From Bacteroidales bacterium (GTDB taxonomy: Bacteria > Bacteroidota > Bacteroidia > Bacteroidales > UBA7960), in contig PWNO01000280.1 in the NCBI GenBank assembly GCA_003557765.1, positions 1-20,457 on the forward strand: a stretch of 20,457 nt of DNA, in the 5' to 3' direction. This document shows, one piece after another, positions 1-6,593 of this stretch. Position 1 is the stretch's first letter. Every line of letters starts with the position of its first letter. The position numbers and the translations under genes are program-made. Under the pieces are notes generated by a model. It was not told where the DNA came from. It saw nothing but the letters and a program-made list of their open reading frames with translations, and searched no databases.

Positions 1-23
1 CACGCCAGCAAACTGACACGACA

Positions 24-1403
24 CTAACCCTTAATGTATTTCATCAGCACATCACTGATCTGTTCAAGCATGAGCTGCTGCTGATCACCACTGCGCATGT
101 CTTTGAGTGAGAACAGGTCGTTTTTGATCTCTTCCTCACCGGCCATCAGGACAAAGGGAATGTGATTCTTGTCGGCATACTGAAGCTGCTTTTTGATTTT
201 TGCCGGTTCCGGGTACATTTCGCACTGCACCCCAATAGACCGCAGGTTTTCCAGTGCCGGCAAACAGTAATTGCGTTCTTTTTCCCCGAAATTGATGGCA
301 AGCACCTGGCTGAAAGTACCCGTGGTATCCGGAAACCGCGACAATGTCTCCATGACATCATAAATCCGGTCTGCGCCAAATGATATGCCCACACCAGATA
401 CATCCTTCAGACCAAAAATACCGGTAAGGTCGTCATACCTGCCACCCCCGCAAATGCTCCCCATGGGCACGTCCACAGACTTCACTTCAATGATTGCACC
501 AGTGTAATAATCCAGTCCACGGGCCAGACACAAGTCCAGCTGCAAGCCGCAGTGCAATGGTGTAACCGACACGATATCAAACACCTCGTGCACTTCTTCA
601 ACTCCTTTCATCCCCACAGGGATGCCAGTTAACAAATCGGACAACACCTGCAGTTTTTCATTATTGGTCCCACTCAACTGCAATACAGGCTGCAGTTTGT
701 CCACAGCATCCTGCGACAAGCCCTTTTCCAAAAGCTCTTTGTTAACCTGATCCAGGCCAATTTTTTCCAGCTTGTCAATGGCCGTTGTGATAACGGTCAG
801 GTGCTCAGGGAAACCGATGTATTCAGCAAGTCCCGCAAGTATCTTCCTGTTGTTGAAATGAATGCGAACATCCAGATTAAGCTGCGAAAACACCTTGTCA
901 ATTATTTGCAGAAACTCTGCTTCACTGGTCAGGCTATCACTTCCGATCACATCTGCATCGCATTGTACAAATTCGCGGTAGCGACCTTTTTGTGGCCGGT
1001 CAGCACGCCAGACCGGCTGAAGTTGGTATCTCTTAAACGGAAAAGTGATCTTATGCTGATGCTGTACCACATACCTTGCAAAAGGTACAGTCAGATCGTA
1101 GCGCAGTGCTTTTTCACTGAGTTGCGCCGACAGCCTGGCCGTATTTTTTTCTTTCCAATCATTCTCGTCCACTTTGGCTAAAAAATTGCCACTGTTAAGC
1201 ACCCTGAATATCAACCGATCACCTTCTTCTCCATATTTTCCCAGCAGTGTAGACAGGTTTTCCATCGCCGGTGTCTCAATCGGTCGAAAACCGTGAAGCT
1301 GATAAATCTCACGGATCGTGTTGAATATATGATCCCTTCTGGCGATTTCAACAGGATCAAAGTCTCTTGTACCTTTCGGGATGCCTGGTTTTGCTTTAGT
1401 CAT
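24..1403 (-). CDS. hisS: histidyl-tRNA synthetase
   Basis: Class II aminoacyl-tRNA synthetase that charges tRNA-His in the cytoplasm. The 459-residue protein is full length for the family. Visible signatures are the N-terminal GTRDF (residues 11-15), RYDLTVPFARYV (101-112), a class II motif 2 region around RYQLQPVWRADRPQKGRYREF (125-145), the HisRS histidine-binding motif LARGLDYYTG (293-302), and SICGGGRYDDL followed by GVGISFGADRI (316-347), which is motif 3. The last ~95 residues are the anticodon-binding domain. The ATG at 1403 puts GIPKGTRDF at the expected N-terminal position. The gene reads leftward and its stop lies 23 bp from the window edge, so the downstream neighbour is not seen. 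A -7 element matching the Bacteroidota consensus lies about 110 bp upstream. Identification is secure. Confidence 0.98.
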   Translation of the reverse strand: MTKAKPGIPKGTRDFDPVEIARRDHIFNTIREIYQLHGFRPIETPAMENLSTLLGKYGEEGDRLIFRVLNSGNFLAKVDENDWKEKNTARLSAQLSEKALRYDLTVPFARYVVQHQHKITFPFKRYQLQPVWRADRPQKGRYREFVQCDADVIGSDSLTSEAEFLQIIDKVFSQLNLDVRIHFNNRKILAGLAEYIGFPEHLTVITTAIDKLEKIGLDQVNKELLEKGLSQDAVDKLQPVLQLSGTNNEKLQVLSDLLTGIPVGMKGVEEVHEVFDIVSVTPLHCGLQLDLCLARGLDYYTGAIIEVKSVDVPMGSICGGGRYDDLTGIFGLKDVSGVGISFGADRIYDVMETLSRFPDTTGTFSQVLAINFGEKERNYCLPALENLRSIGVQCEMYPEPAKIKKQLQYADKNHIPFVLMAGEEEIKNDLFSLKDMRSGDQQQLMLEQISDVLMKYIKG

Positions 1404-1513
1404 ATATACTGCTTTAGATTTGATGTTCTTATCCTGGGGATATGCTTGAATAATTTTTTGCGCCCCTTGCTGGAAAAATTAGCTAAACGGGCATCATGCA
1501 TACCACAATGTTG

Positions 1514-1521
1514 CAAAAATA
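1514..1521 (-). promoter_or_regulatory. candidate hisS promoter (-7 element)
   Basis: On the minus strand these bases read TATTTTTG, a full match to the Bacteroidota -7 consensus TAnnTTTG. No clear TTTG sits at the -33 distance, so support rests on the -7 box and its position upstream of hisS. It implies a leader of roughly 100 nt. Confidence 0.4.
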
Positions 1522-1545
1522 CGGCTTTTAATAAAATGATTCCGA

Positions 1546-1570
1546 CCCCCTGCTAAAAAAGCCCAGGGGG
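1546..1570. promoter_or_regulatory. C5/G5 hairpin or operator-like inverted repeat
   Basis: A perfect 7-bp inverted repeat, CCCCCTG and CAGGGGG, surrounds an 11-nt A-rich spacer. It directly abuts the TTTG -33 element of the rightward promoter and lies 24 bp beyond the hisS -7 box. No T-run follows on either strand, so an intrinsic terminator is unlikely. An operator or an RNA structure is possible; the role is inferred. Confidence 0.4.
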
Positions 1571-1601
1571 TTTGCATAAAACAAAAACATACGTATCTTT
1601 G
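1571..1601 (+). promoter_or_regulatory. Bacteroidota-type promoter upstream of the NYN gene
   Basis: TTTG at 1571-1574 and TATCTTTG at 1594-1601 are separated by 19 bp. This matches the known Bacteroidota arrangement of a -33 TTTG/TTG and a -7 TAnnTTTG. It is one of the two best promoters in the window. The predicted transcript starts near 1607 and runs about 190 nt before the first gene. Confidence 0.7.
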
Positions 1602-1748
1602 CAAGATGCCATAGCTTTTTATGGTTATAGAAATGTCCGCCTCTTGCTGATAAATTTATCTAAATAGATCTGATTTCCGGATTAGGTAAGCGTGGCGATA
1701 CGAGCATCAATTTTCTGAAATCATTGCTCAACTCCATTTCACGTCATT

Positions 1749-1792
1749 AGTTACTTCTTTAAAATACTATAGTTACTTCTTTAAAATACTAT
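1749..1792 (+). repeat. 22-bp perfect tandem duplication at the start codon
   Basis: Two identical 22-bp copies (1749-1770 and 1771-1792, each beginning AGTTACTTC and ending AATACTAT) sit head to tail. The second ends one base before the ATG at 1794. The repeat is AT-rich and covers the translation-initiation region. Confidence 0.95.
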
Positions 1793-1793
1793 A

Positions 1794-2699
1794 ATGCATA
1801 TAAAAAAGAGCAGCGGATTGGTCCGCATTGGTGTATTCTATGACGGCAACTATTTTCTTCATGTAAGCAACTACTACAATTACGTTCATACCCGTAAGCG
1901 TCGATTAAGCATTGCCGGCCTTCATGAGTTCATTCGTCAGCAGGTTGCTGTAGATGAGGATGTGGATGCCCAGCTGTGCCGCATCACGGAATCGCATTAT
2001 TTTCGTGGGAGGGTCAGCGCCCAGGAAGCAGCCCAGCGTGGGAGCCAGCTTTACTATGAGCGCGTTTTTGACGATATCCTGATGTCTGAAGGCCTGGTAA
2101 CCCATTACTTCCCCACAAAAAGTTTCCACGGCAAACGGGAAGAGAAAAATGTGGATGTACACCTGGCTTTGGAAGCCTACGACATGGCTGCCACAGGCAA
2201 AATGGATGTATTGGTGCTGATCGCTTCGGATGGCGACTTTGTGCCATTAATCAGAAAGATCAATGCATTTGGGATCAGGGTTATGCTCATTTGCTGGGAT
2301 TTTGAGTTTACAAATGATGAAGGGCAAAAGATGATCACCAAAACAGCACAAAGCCTGATACGTGAAGTCACCTATCCCATTCCAATGCACGACCTGATAG
2401 AAAGCCGGGCCGGAACTACCGATCCATTGGTCATAAATCTTTTTGTGCAGGAAGAGAGCCAGCACCAGGATCGCTCTTCTTCAGAACCTACCAATGAAGA
2501 GGTACAGGAAGGAGAAGTTTTGAGTTTGAAAAATGGCTATGGTTTTATTCGCTACCCCAACAACAACCTGTTTTTCCATTATACCGACGTGGAAAATGTG
2601 GATTTTAACGACCTGATCACAGGCGACAAGGTCATTTTTACCGTAGAACGGAAAAATAACGGTCAGGAAGTAGCCAAAAACGTCAAAAAGGTGAATTAA
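1794..2699 (+). CDS. NYN (PIN-like) domain protein with C-terminal cold-shock-type domain
   Basis: This 301-residue protein has two parts. Residues ~10-195 form an NYN/LabA-type (DUF88) PIN-like fold, with the acidic positions expected of that nuclease family: FYDGNY (D17), EKNVDVHLALEAY (D121) and ASDGDFVPL (D146, D148). After a polar linker (~220-237, rich in S, Q and E), residues ~240-298 resemble a cold-shock/OB domain, with RNP1-like KNGYGFIRY (246-254) and RNP2-like LFFHYTDV (259-266). NYN proteins are predicted metal-dependent RNases, and the tail would bind single-stranded RNA or DNA. No signal peptide or membrane segment is seen. The gene converges with rtcB, with 7 bp between the stops. 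The substrate is unknown and nuclease activity is inferred from the retained acidic residues. Confidence 0.85.
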   Translation: MHIKKSSGLVRIGVFYDGNYFLHVSNYYNYVHTRKRRLSIAGLHEFIRQQVAVDEDVDAQLCRITESHYFRGRVSAQEAAQRGSQLYYERVFDDILMSEGLVTHYFPTKSFHGKREEKNVDVHLALEAYDMAATGKMDVLVLIASDGDFVPLIRKINAFGIRVMLICWDFEFTNDEGQKMITKTAQSLIREVTYPIPMHDLIESRAGTTDPLVINLFVQEESQHQDRSSSEPTNEEVQEGEVLSLKNGYGFIRYPNNNLFFHYTDVENVDFNDLITGDKVIFTVERKNNGQEVAKNVKKVN

Positions 2700-2706
2700 T
2701 ATCTCA

Positions 2707-3876
2707 TTATCCTTTGATTACGGCCATGGGAGAAAGTTCAACCATGATGTCGACGAGGTCTTTTTGTAAGTCCATCACTTTTGAGATGTCTTTATAGGCA
2801 GAAGTCGCTTCTTCCAGGTCACGCTGACTGCGAATGGCATGCAGAATCCCTTTTTCATTGAGCTTACGCATCTCTTCTTCCAGGTTAAGGGTCCGGATAG
2901 CATGTTTGCGCCCCATGGTACGGCCTGCACCATGCGAACAGCTTTCAAAACTGTCTTTGTTTCCTTTCCCTTTGACAATATAACTATTTGCCCCCTGGCT
3001 GCCAGGAATAATGCCTACCGTATCCTGATCCGCCTTGGTGGCGCCCTTGCGATGCACAACTAATTCCTCTCCAAAATGCGTTTCCACGGCTGCATAATTG
3101 TGTGCAATGTTAATCATTGGCGCAGATGCAAACTGCTCGCCAAAATGATTGCCAAAAACTTCCAGTGACCTGTCCATCATCAGCCTGCGGCTTGCCAGGG
3201 CAAAGTCCACACAATAGTTCATCTCCCGGAGGTATTGCTGGCCTTCTTTGCTGTCAATCGGCAAGTAAGCCAACTGGTGGGATTTGGGTACCGGACTTTT
3301 CCATTGCTGATTCAATCTGATGGCCATCTTATTGTAATAATCAGCAACCTGTTTGCCAATGTTCCGGCTTCCTGAGTGAATCATGATCCACACCTGTCCA
3401 TCCGAACCTTTTTGAATCTCGATGAAATGGTTTCCACCGCCAAGGGTGCCTACCTGGCGTGTAGCACTTTGGTATTCGCGCTTCACCACCGGCATGGACT
3501 TGCTGTCATCCACTTGAGGCATGCGCGAGGCATCCTGCGGCTTTTTGTGGTGTTTAAACCCCAATGGTATGCGTGCACGAATGTCAGCAAGAATTTTTTT
3601 TAACTGTTTCTGCGGAATATCTGTCAGTGACGTTTGTACCGCACACATGCCACACCCAATATCGACACCCACGGCGTTGGGAACAATGACTTCCCGGGTG
3701 GCCATCACACCACCGATTGGCATACCAAAGCCCTGATGGCAGTCGGGCATCAGGGCAATATGCTTTACGGCGTATGGAAAATTCGCCAGATTTCTGGCCT
3801 GCTCCAGCGCTCCGGCCTCCACATCATCAACCCACATTTTTATGGGAAGCTTCTCTGTCTTAATTTCATTTACCAT
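2707..3876 (-). CDS. rtcB: RtcB-family RNA ligase
   Basis: RtcB joins RNA 2',3'-cyclic phosphate or 3'-phosphate ends to 5'-OH ends using GTP and Mn2+; in bacteria it acts in RNA repair. Metal and guanylation residues are visible: VDIGCGMCAV (D72, C75), GGGNHFIEI (H150), IHSGSRNIGK (H167), NIAHNYAAV (H259) and the nucleotidyl-histidine motif SCSHGAGRTMGR (H315). HRKGATKA and PGSQGANSYIV are also typical. From the ATG at 3876 the protein is 389 residues, the length of the compact RtcB subfamily. An in-frame extension to 4020 would add 48 Cys/Phe-rich residues and run into ychF, so I rejected it. No rtcA or archease gene is adjacent. Ligase activity is very likely; the physiological substrate is not known. 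Confidence 0.93.
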   Translation of the reverse strand: MVNEIKTEKLPIKMWVDDVEAGALEQARNLANFPYAVKHIALMPDCHQGFGMPIGGVMATREVIVPNAVGVDIGCGMCAVQTSLTDIPQKQLKKILADIRARIPLGFKHHKKPQDASRMPQVDDSKSMPVVKREYQSATRQVGTLGGGNHFIEIQKGSDGQVWIMIHSGSRNIGKQVADYYNKMAIRLNQQWKSPVPKSHQLAYLPIDSKEGQQYLREMNYCVDFALASRRLMMDRSLEVFGNHFGEQFASAPMINIAHNYAAVETHFGEELVVHRKGATKADQDTVGIIPGSQGANSYIVKGKGNKDSFESCSHGAGRTMGRKHAIRTLNLEEEMRKLNEKGILHAIRSQRDLEEATSAYKDISKVMDLQKDLVDIMVELSPMAVIKG

Positions 3877-3981
3877 AAGGCTAAAGAATGAATGTCCACA
3901 TGCAAAAAAACGGATTTTTTTTCTTCTACCCAAAAAAGGAAAGGGACATATGTCTGTAGTAAAATCAAAGCAACAAAATAG

Positions 3982-3989
3982 TACCTTTG
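3982..3989 (+). promoter_or_regulatory. ychF promoter (-7 element)
   Basis: TACCTTTG matches TAnnTTTG and lies 24 bp before the ychF ATG, predicting a leader of about 18 nt. No clear -33 TTTG was found. Confidence 0.55.
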
Positions 3990-3997
3990 CAAATCTA
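3990..3997 (-). promoter_or_regulatory. candidate rtcB promoter (-7 element)
   Basis: On the minus strand these bases read TAGATTTG, a match to TAnnTTTG. It directly abuts the ychF -7 box on the other strand, so the two form TACCTTTG|CAAATCTA. If used, the rtcB leader would be about 107 nt. No -33 element was found. Confidence 0.4.
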
Positions 3998-4013
3998 AAA
4001 AAACAGGAATAAG

Positions 4014-5099
4014 ATGGCACTGAATTGTGGATTAGTTGGGATTGCCGGTTCAGGTAAAACTACGGTATTTAAGTCATTGCAACACGGGCAGGCTCAAACA
4101 AACCAGGCTCCCGGACGGACCAATCTCGGTCAGGTCGTGGTGCCGGATCCAAGGCTTGATGCCATTGCTGCGCTTTCCAAGCCCGCCAAGGTTGTTCCCA
4201 CCACCATGGAGATTGTAGACATTCCCGGACTTACCAAGGGGGGCAGCCAGGTGAAGGGAGGCAACCAGTTTCTGGCCGACATCAGGCAGTGTGATGCATT
4301 GATCCACGTGTTGCGTTGCTTTGAAGACGATACCGTGCCACATATGGAAGGGTCGGTGAATCCATTGAGAGACAAGGAAATCATTGACCTGGAGCTGGTC
4401 TTCAAAGACCTTGAAACGGTGGAGAAAAAGCTGGAACGCCTTAAAAAGGTCGCAGCAGTAGGCGACAAGGATGCAAAAAAGGGTACAGAAGTGCTGTCGG
4501 ATCTGATCGCTCACTTTGAAGAAGGCAAGCCGGCGCGTACTTTTGAGATCAGCGACCTAAACCAGAAGTATCTTGACGATTGTTTTCTGCTCACAGATAA
4601 GCCGGTAATATACGTATGCAATGTGGATGAAGCCTCAGCAGCAGAGGGCAATGACCATGTGACCAGGGTAAAACCTGCGATTGACGAAGAGAAAGCTGAA
4701 ATGCTCATTGTGGCAGCCCAGGCAGAAGCGGAAATATCAACCCTCGAAGACGAAGACGACCGGAAGGCATTCCTAGACGATCTTGGCCTGGAAGACCCAG
4801 CCGTAAACAAGCTGATCCGTGCCGCTTACCATACACTAAACCTGCAGACTTTCTTCACCTTTGGCCCCAAAGAAGCACGCGCCTGGACCATCCGAAAAGG
4901 CACCCTGGCACCCCGGGCCGCAGGCGTCATCCATTCAGACATGGAGCGGGGCTTTATCCGGTCAGAAGTCATGAAGTCTTCAGACTTCATCGCATGTGGT
5001 TCGGAGCAAGCCTGCAAACAAGCAGGCAAATTCCACATCGAAGGCAAAAACTACATGGTGCAGGATGGTGATATTTTCCACGTCCGGTTCAATGTGTAA
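4014..5099 (+). CDS. ychF: YchF/OLA1-family ribosome-associated ATPase
   Basis: YchF is an Obg-related P-loop protein that prefers ATP to GTP, associates with ribosomes, and is implicated in translation and oxidative-stress control. The 361-residue protein has the P-loop GIAGSGKT (residues 9-16) and the G3 region DIPGLTKGGSQVKGGNQFL (69-87). The usual G4 NKxD is replaced by NVDE (203-206), the change that explains ATP preference in this family. Residues ~130-175 contain the charged coiled-coil insertion, and residues 277-361 form the TGS domain (FFTFGPKEARAWTI, FIRSEV, VQDGDIFHVRFNV). The length is standard. It is transcribed away from rtcB and converges with the AHSA1 gene. Confidence 0.97.
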   Translation: MALNCGLVGIAGSGKTTVFKSLQHGQAQTNQAPGRTNLGQVVVPDPRLDAIAALSKPAKVVPTTMEIVDIPGLTKGGSQVKGGNQFLADIRQCDALIHVLRCFEDDTVPHMEGSVNPLRDKEIIDLELVFKDLETVEKKLERLKKVAAVGDKDAKKGTEVLSDLIAHFEEGKPARTFEISDLNQKYLDDCFLLTDKPVIYVCNVDEASAAEGNDHVTRVKPAIDEEKAEMLIVAAQAEAEISTLEDEDDRKAFLDDLGLEDPAVNKLIRAAYHTLNLQTFFTFGPKEARAWTIRKGTLAPRAAGVIHSDMERGFIRSEVMKSSDFIACGSEQACKQAGKFHIEGKNYMVQDGDIFHVRFNV

Positions 5100-5270
5100 G
5101 CACGCTCTTCCCCTGTCATAAATATAATTTGGTTATTCCCTGCAAAGAAAATGCCGCACATTTTGAGTGTCTGCCTTATACATAATGTATTTCCCTGAAA
5201 GTGAAATGCTATGCGCTATGCAGGTCTGCCTTATCCTTTATTATTCATGAAAAGCAATCAATAATTCATG

Positions 5271-5660
5271 TCAGGCCAGCTCAAAAAAGTCCTGCAATGA
5301 GGACAGGTAGACCTCCTTCCAGCCGGTCAACATATTTTCATAGGCTTCTTCAGGAATTCCCGTATGCAATACCCGTACCTGCGTCTGGTTTTTGTCAGGG
5401 AAAAGCTCAATAAGCACCTCAGAAACATGATCCTCACCAAAGAACCATTTCTGCCGGATGGATTTATCCTGCTCAAAAGCTATGTTTTCTCCGGTAATGG
5501 CACCCTCCAACATGGTAAAGGGTGAACCGGGCTCCTCGCTCATCACCGCCGGCTCCCCCGTCCAGAGTTCAATGGTAAACGGGTTGGTCAGTGCACGGTA
5601 TATCTCCTCCGGACTCGCCTTGATCTTGCGGTTTATCTTAATGGTTTTGCGTTGTTCCAT
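5271..5660 (-). CDS. AHSA1/SRPBCC (START-like) domain protein
   Basis: A 129-residue single-domain protein of the AHSA1-like branch of the SRPBCC fold. Typical features are the opening strand and ASPEEIYRALTNP (15-27), the W33 region ELWTG, GSPFTMLEGAITGENIAF (45-62), RQKWFF (69-74) and the C-terminal helix GWKEVYLSSLQDFFEL (113-128). These domains bind hydrophobic ligands or, in eukaryotic Aha1, Hsp90; the bacterial role is generally unknown. I chose the ATG at 5660 because the fold begins there. An in-frame extension to 5801 would add 47 residues with a hydrophobic stretch read from AT-rich promoter DNA. A 170-bp gap separates it from ychF. The fold is secure; the function is not. Confidence 0.85.
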   Translation of the reverse strand: MEQRKTIKINRKIKASPEEIYRALTNPFTIELWTGEPAVMSEEPGSPFTMLEGAITGENIAFEQDKSIRQKWFFGEDHVSEVLIELFPDKNQTQVRVLHTGIPEEAYENMLTGWKEVYLSSLQDFFELA

Positions 5661-5715
5661 GAGAATTTCAGTTTTTGGGGAAATGCACAACAATAATACT
5701 GTCAACACACACATA

Positions 5716-5723
5716 CAAAAATA
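5716..5723 (-). promoter_or_regulatory. candidate promoter of the AHSA1 gene (-7 element)
   Basis: The minus strand reads TATTTTTG, matching TAnnTTTG, 55 bp upstream of the chosen ATG. No clear -33 element was found. Its position supports the shorter start at 5660, because the longer form would begin upstream of this promoter. Confidence 0.45.
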
Positions 5724-5783
5724 TAAAAATAAGCTGGCCCCTGCTGTCCTTTGGTCTTTTTGTCCATTTGTCCTTTCCTGACA

Positions 5784-5934
5784 GCCATAAACCCACGCCA
5801 TACCTCGAATTTTCCACTTTTCGACATTTTATCCTCTCGTTCCTACCCACCCAAGACAACATCTTTGCAGCACAAAGGCCACCAAGCCACCCCAAACCCA
5901 CCGCATAACCCGACTTTTCAACCTTTCGCCTTTT
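5784..5934. repeat. degenerate pyrimidine-rich direct repeat
   Basis: Two imperfect copies, about 5784-5832 and 5886-5934 (period ~102 bp), share the order GCCA...AAACCCA...CGCCATA or CGCATAA, then CGA.TTTTC.AC..TT.CG.C.TTT. Short C/T-rich words of the same type continue on both sides. It was aligned by eye and the copies differ at many positions. Confidence 0.5.
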
Positions 5935-5977
5935 GGACATTTCGACCTCATACAAACAACTTGCATCATTACGCGTT

Positions 5978-5984
5978 TATCTTG
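5978..5984 (+). promoter_or_regulatory. candidate -7 element of the DCC gene
   Basis: TATCTTG is one T short of TATCTTTG and sits 4 bp before the ATG at 5989. If it is the promoter, the transcript would have almost no leader. Confidence 0.3.
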
Positions 5985-5988
5985 CAAC

Positions 5989-6405
5989 ATGAAGCCAAAT
6001 CGCACACAACAACTTCCGGACCACCTGATATTGTTTGATGGCGTTTGCAATCTTTGCAACGCCAGCATACAGCAGGTGATCAAATATGACCACCGGGAAC
6101 GTTTTTATTTTGCCTCCCTGCAATCAGGCTATGCCGAACGGATCATTCCTGCTGAGAAAGCTTCCCGCATGGCTTCCGTCATTTACATAGAAAAGGGACA
6201 CATTTACAGGGAAAGCACAGCCGCTTTAAAGGTAGCCGGCAAGCTTAAATTTCCGCTTAAGCTGCTATATGGTTTTATCATTATTCCGCGTGTCTTGAGA
6301 GACCCTTTATACCGCTATGTGGCGCGCAACAGGTACCGTTGGTTTGGCAGACGCCAGGAGTGTATGGTCCCCTCAGAAGACCTTTTGCACCGTTTCATTG
6401 ACTAA
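5989..6405 (+). CDS. thiol-disulfide oxidoreductase DCC-family (DUF393) protein
   Basis: A 138-residue protein of the DCC family. It has the defining motif near the N-terminus, LFDGVCNLCNASIQ (residues 15-28: D17, C20, C23), followed by FYFASLQSGYAE, the STAALKVAGKL segment, and the C-terminal YRYVARNRYRWFGRRQEC (108-125). The CxxC pair suggests redox chemistry, but no substrate is established for the family. No signal peptide is seen, so it is probably cytoplasmic. It is a single gene flanked by a pyrimidine-rich gap and by rocD, which has its own promoter. Confidence 0.88.
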   Translation: MKPNRTQQLPDHLILFDGVCNLCNASIQQVIKYDHRERFYFASLQSGYAERIIPAEKASRMASVIYIEKGHIYRESTAALKVAGKLKFPLKLLYGFIIIPRVLRDPLYRYVARNRYRWFGRRQECMVPSEDLLHRFID

Positions 6406-6518
6406 TAAAAAGTCCTGCTGGCGAGGCCGGTGGGTCCTATTGCCAAACGCCCTTGTTAAAAAATTCACAAAAGGCGGAAAATCGTTTTCAAATAATTTTT
6501 TTATCCACAGGCATTTGC

Positions 6519-6526
6519 TATATTTG
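6519..6526 (+). promoter_or_regulatory. rocD promoter (-7 element)
   Basis: TATATTTG matches TAnnTTTG and lies 67 bp before the rocD ATG, predicting a leader of about 60 nt. The -33 region is T-rich (TTTTTTT at 6496-6502) without an exact TTTG. Confidence 0.5.
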
Positions 6527-6593
6527 CGTTTCCCCTTAGTAAATATAGCAGTTTTTGATCTACAAATCATAAATAATCACAGTATAAATTAAA

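Larger units (their letters stand above)
1404..1793. other. 390-bp intergenic region between hisS and the NYN gene
   Basis: This divergent gap has no convincing ORF. It holds a leftward -7 element for hisS, a C5/G5 hairpin, a full rightward promoter, a short hairpin CCATA/TATGG at 1609-1624, a 12-bp palindrome ATCTAAATAGAT at 1668-1679, and a 22-bp tandem duplication against the downstream start codon. About 190 bp lie between the rightward promoter and the next ATG. That is long for a leader, so the transcript may carry regulatory RNA or the gene may have a second, closer promoter. No known riboswitch was recognised. Confidence 0.6.
5661..5988. other. 328-bp pyrimidine-rich intergenic region
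   Basis: No believable gene is seen here. The plus strand is strongly C/T-rich from about 5740 to 5955, with recurring words such as TTTTCGAC, CCTTTCGCC and ACATTTCGACC. It holds an imperfect ~50-bp repeat. At its ends are a leftward promoter box (5716-5723) and a rightward box just before the DCC-family gene. Confidence 0.6.

Noticed and set aside
3877..4020. In-frame 48-codon upstream extension of rtcB
   Set aside because: It overlaps the ychF start and promoter, is rich in Cys and Phe, and RtcB homologues begin near the ATG at 3876.
5178..5190. ATACAT/ATGTAT palindrome and a repeated GTCTGCCTTAT word after ychF
   Set aside because: Too short and AT-rich to support a terminator or operator; no T run follows.
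5661..5801. Upstream extension of the AHSA1 protein with a hydrophobic, signal-like stretch
   Set aside because: It reads through a good -7 promoter box and AT-rich DNA; AHSA1 domains are cytoplasmic and begin at the ATG at 5660.
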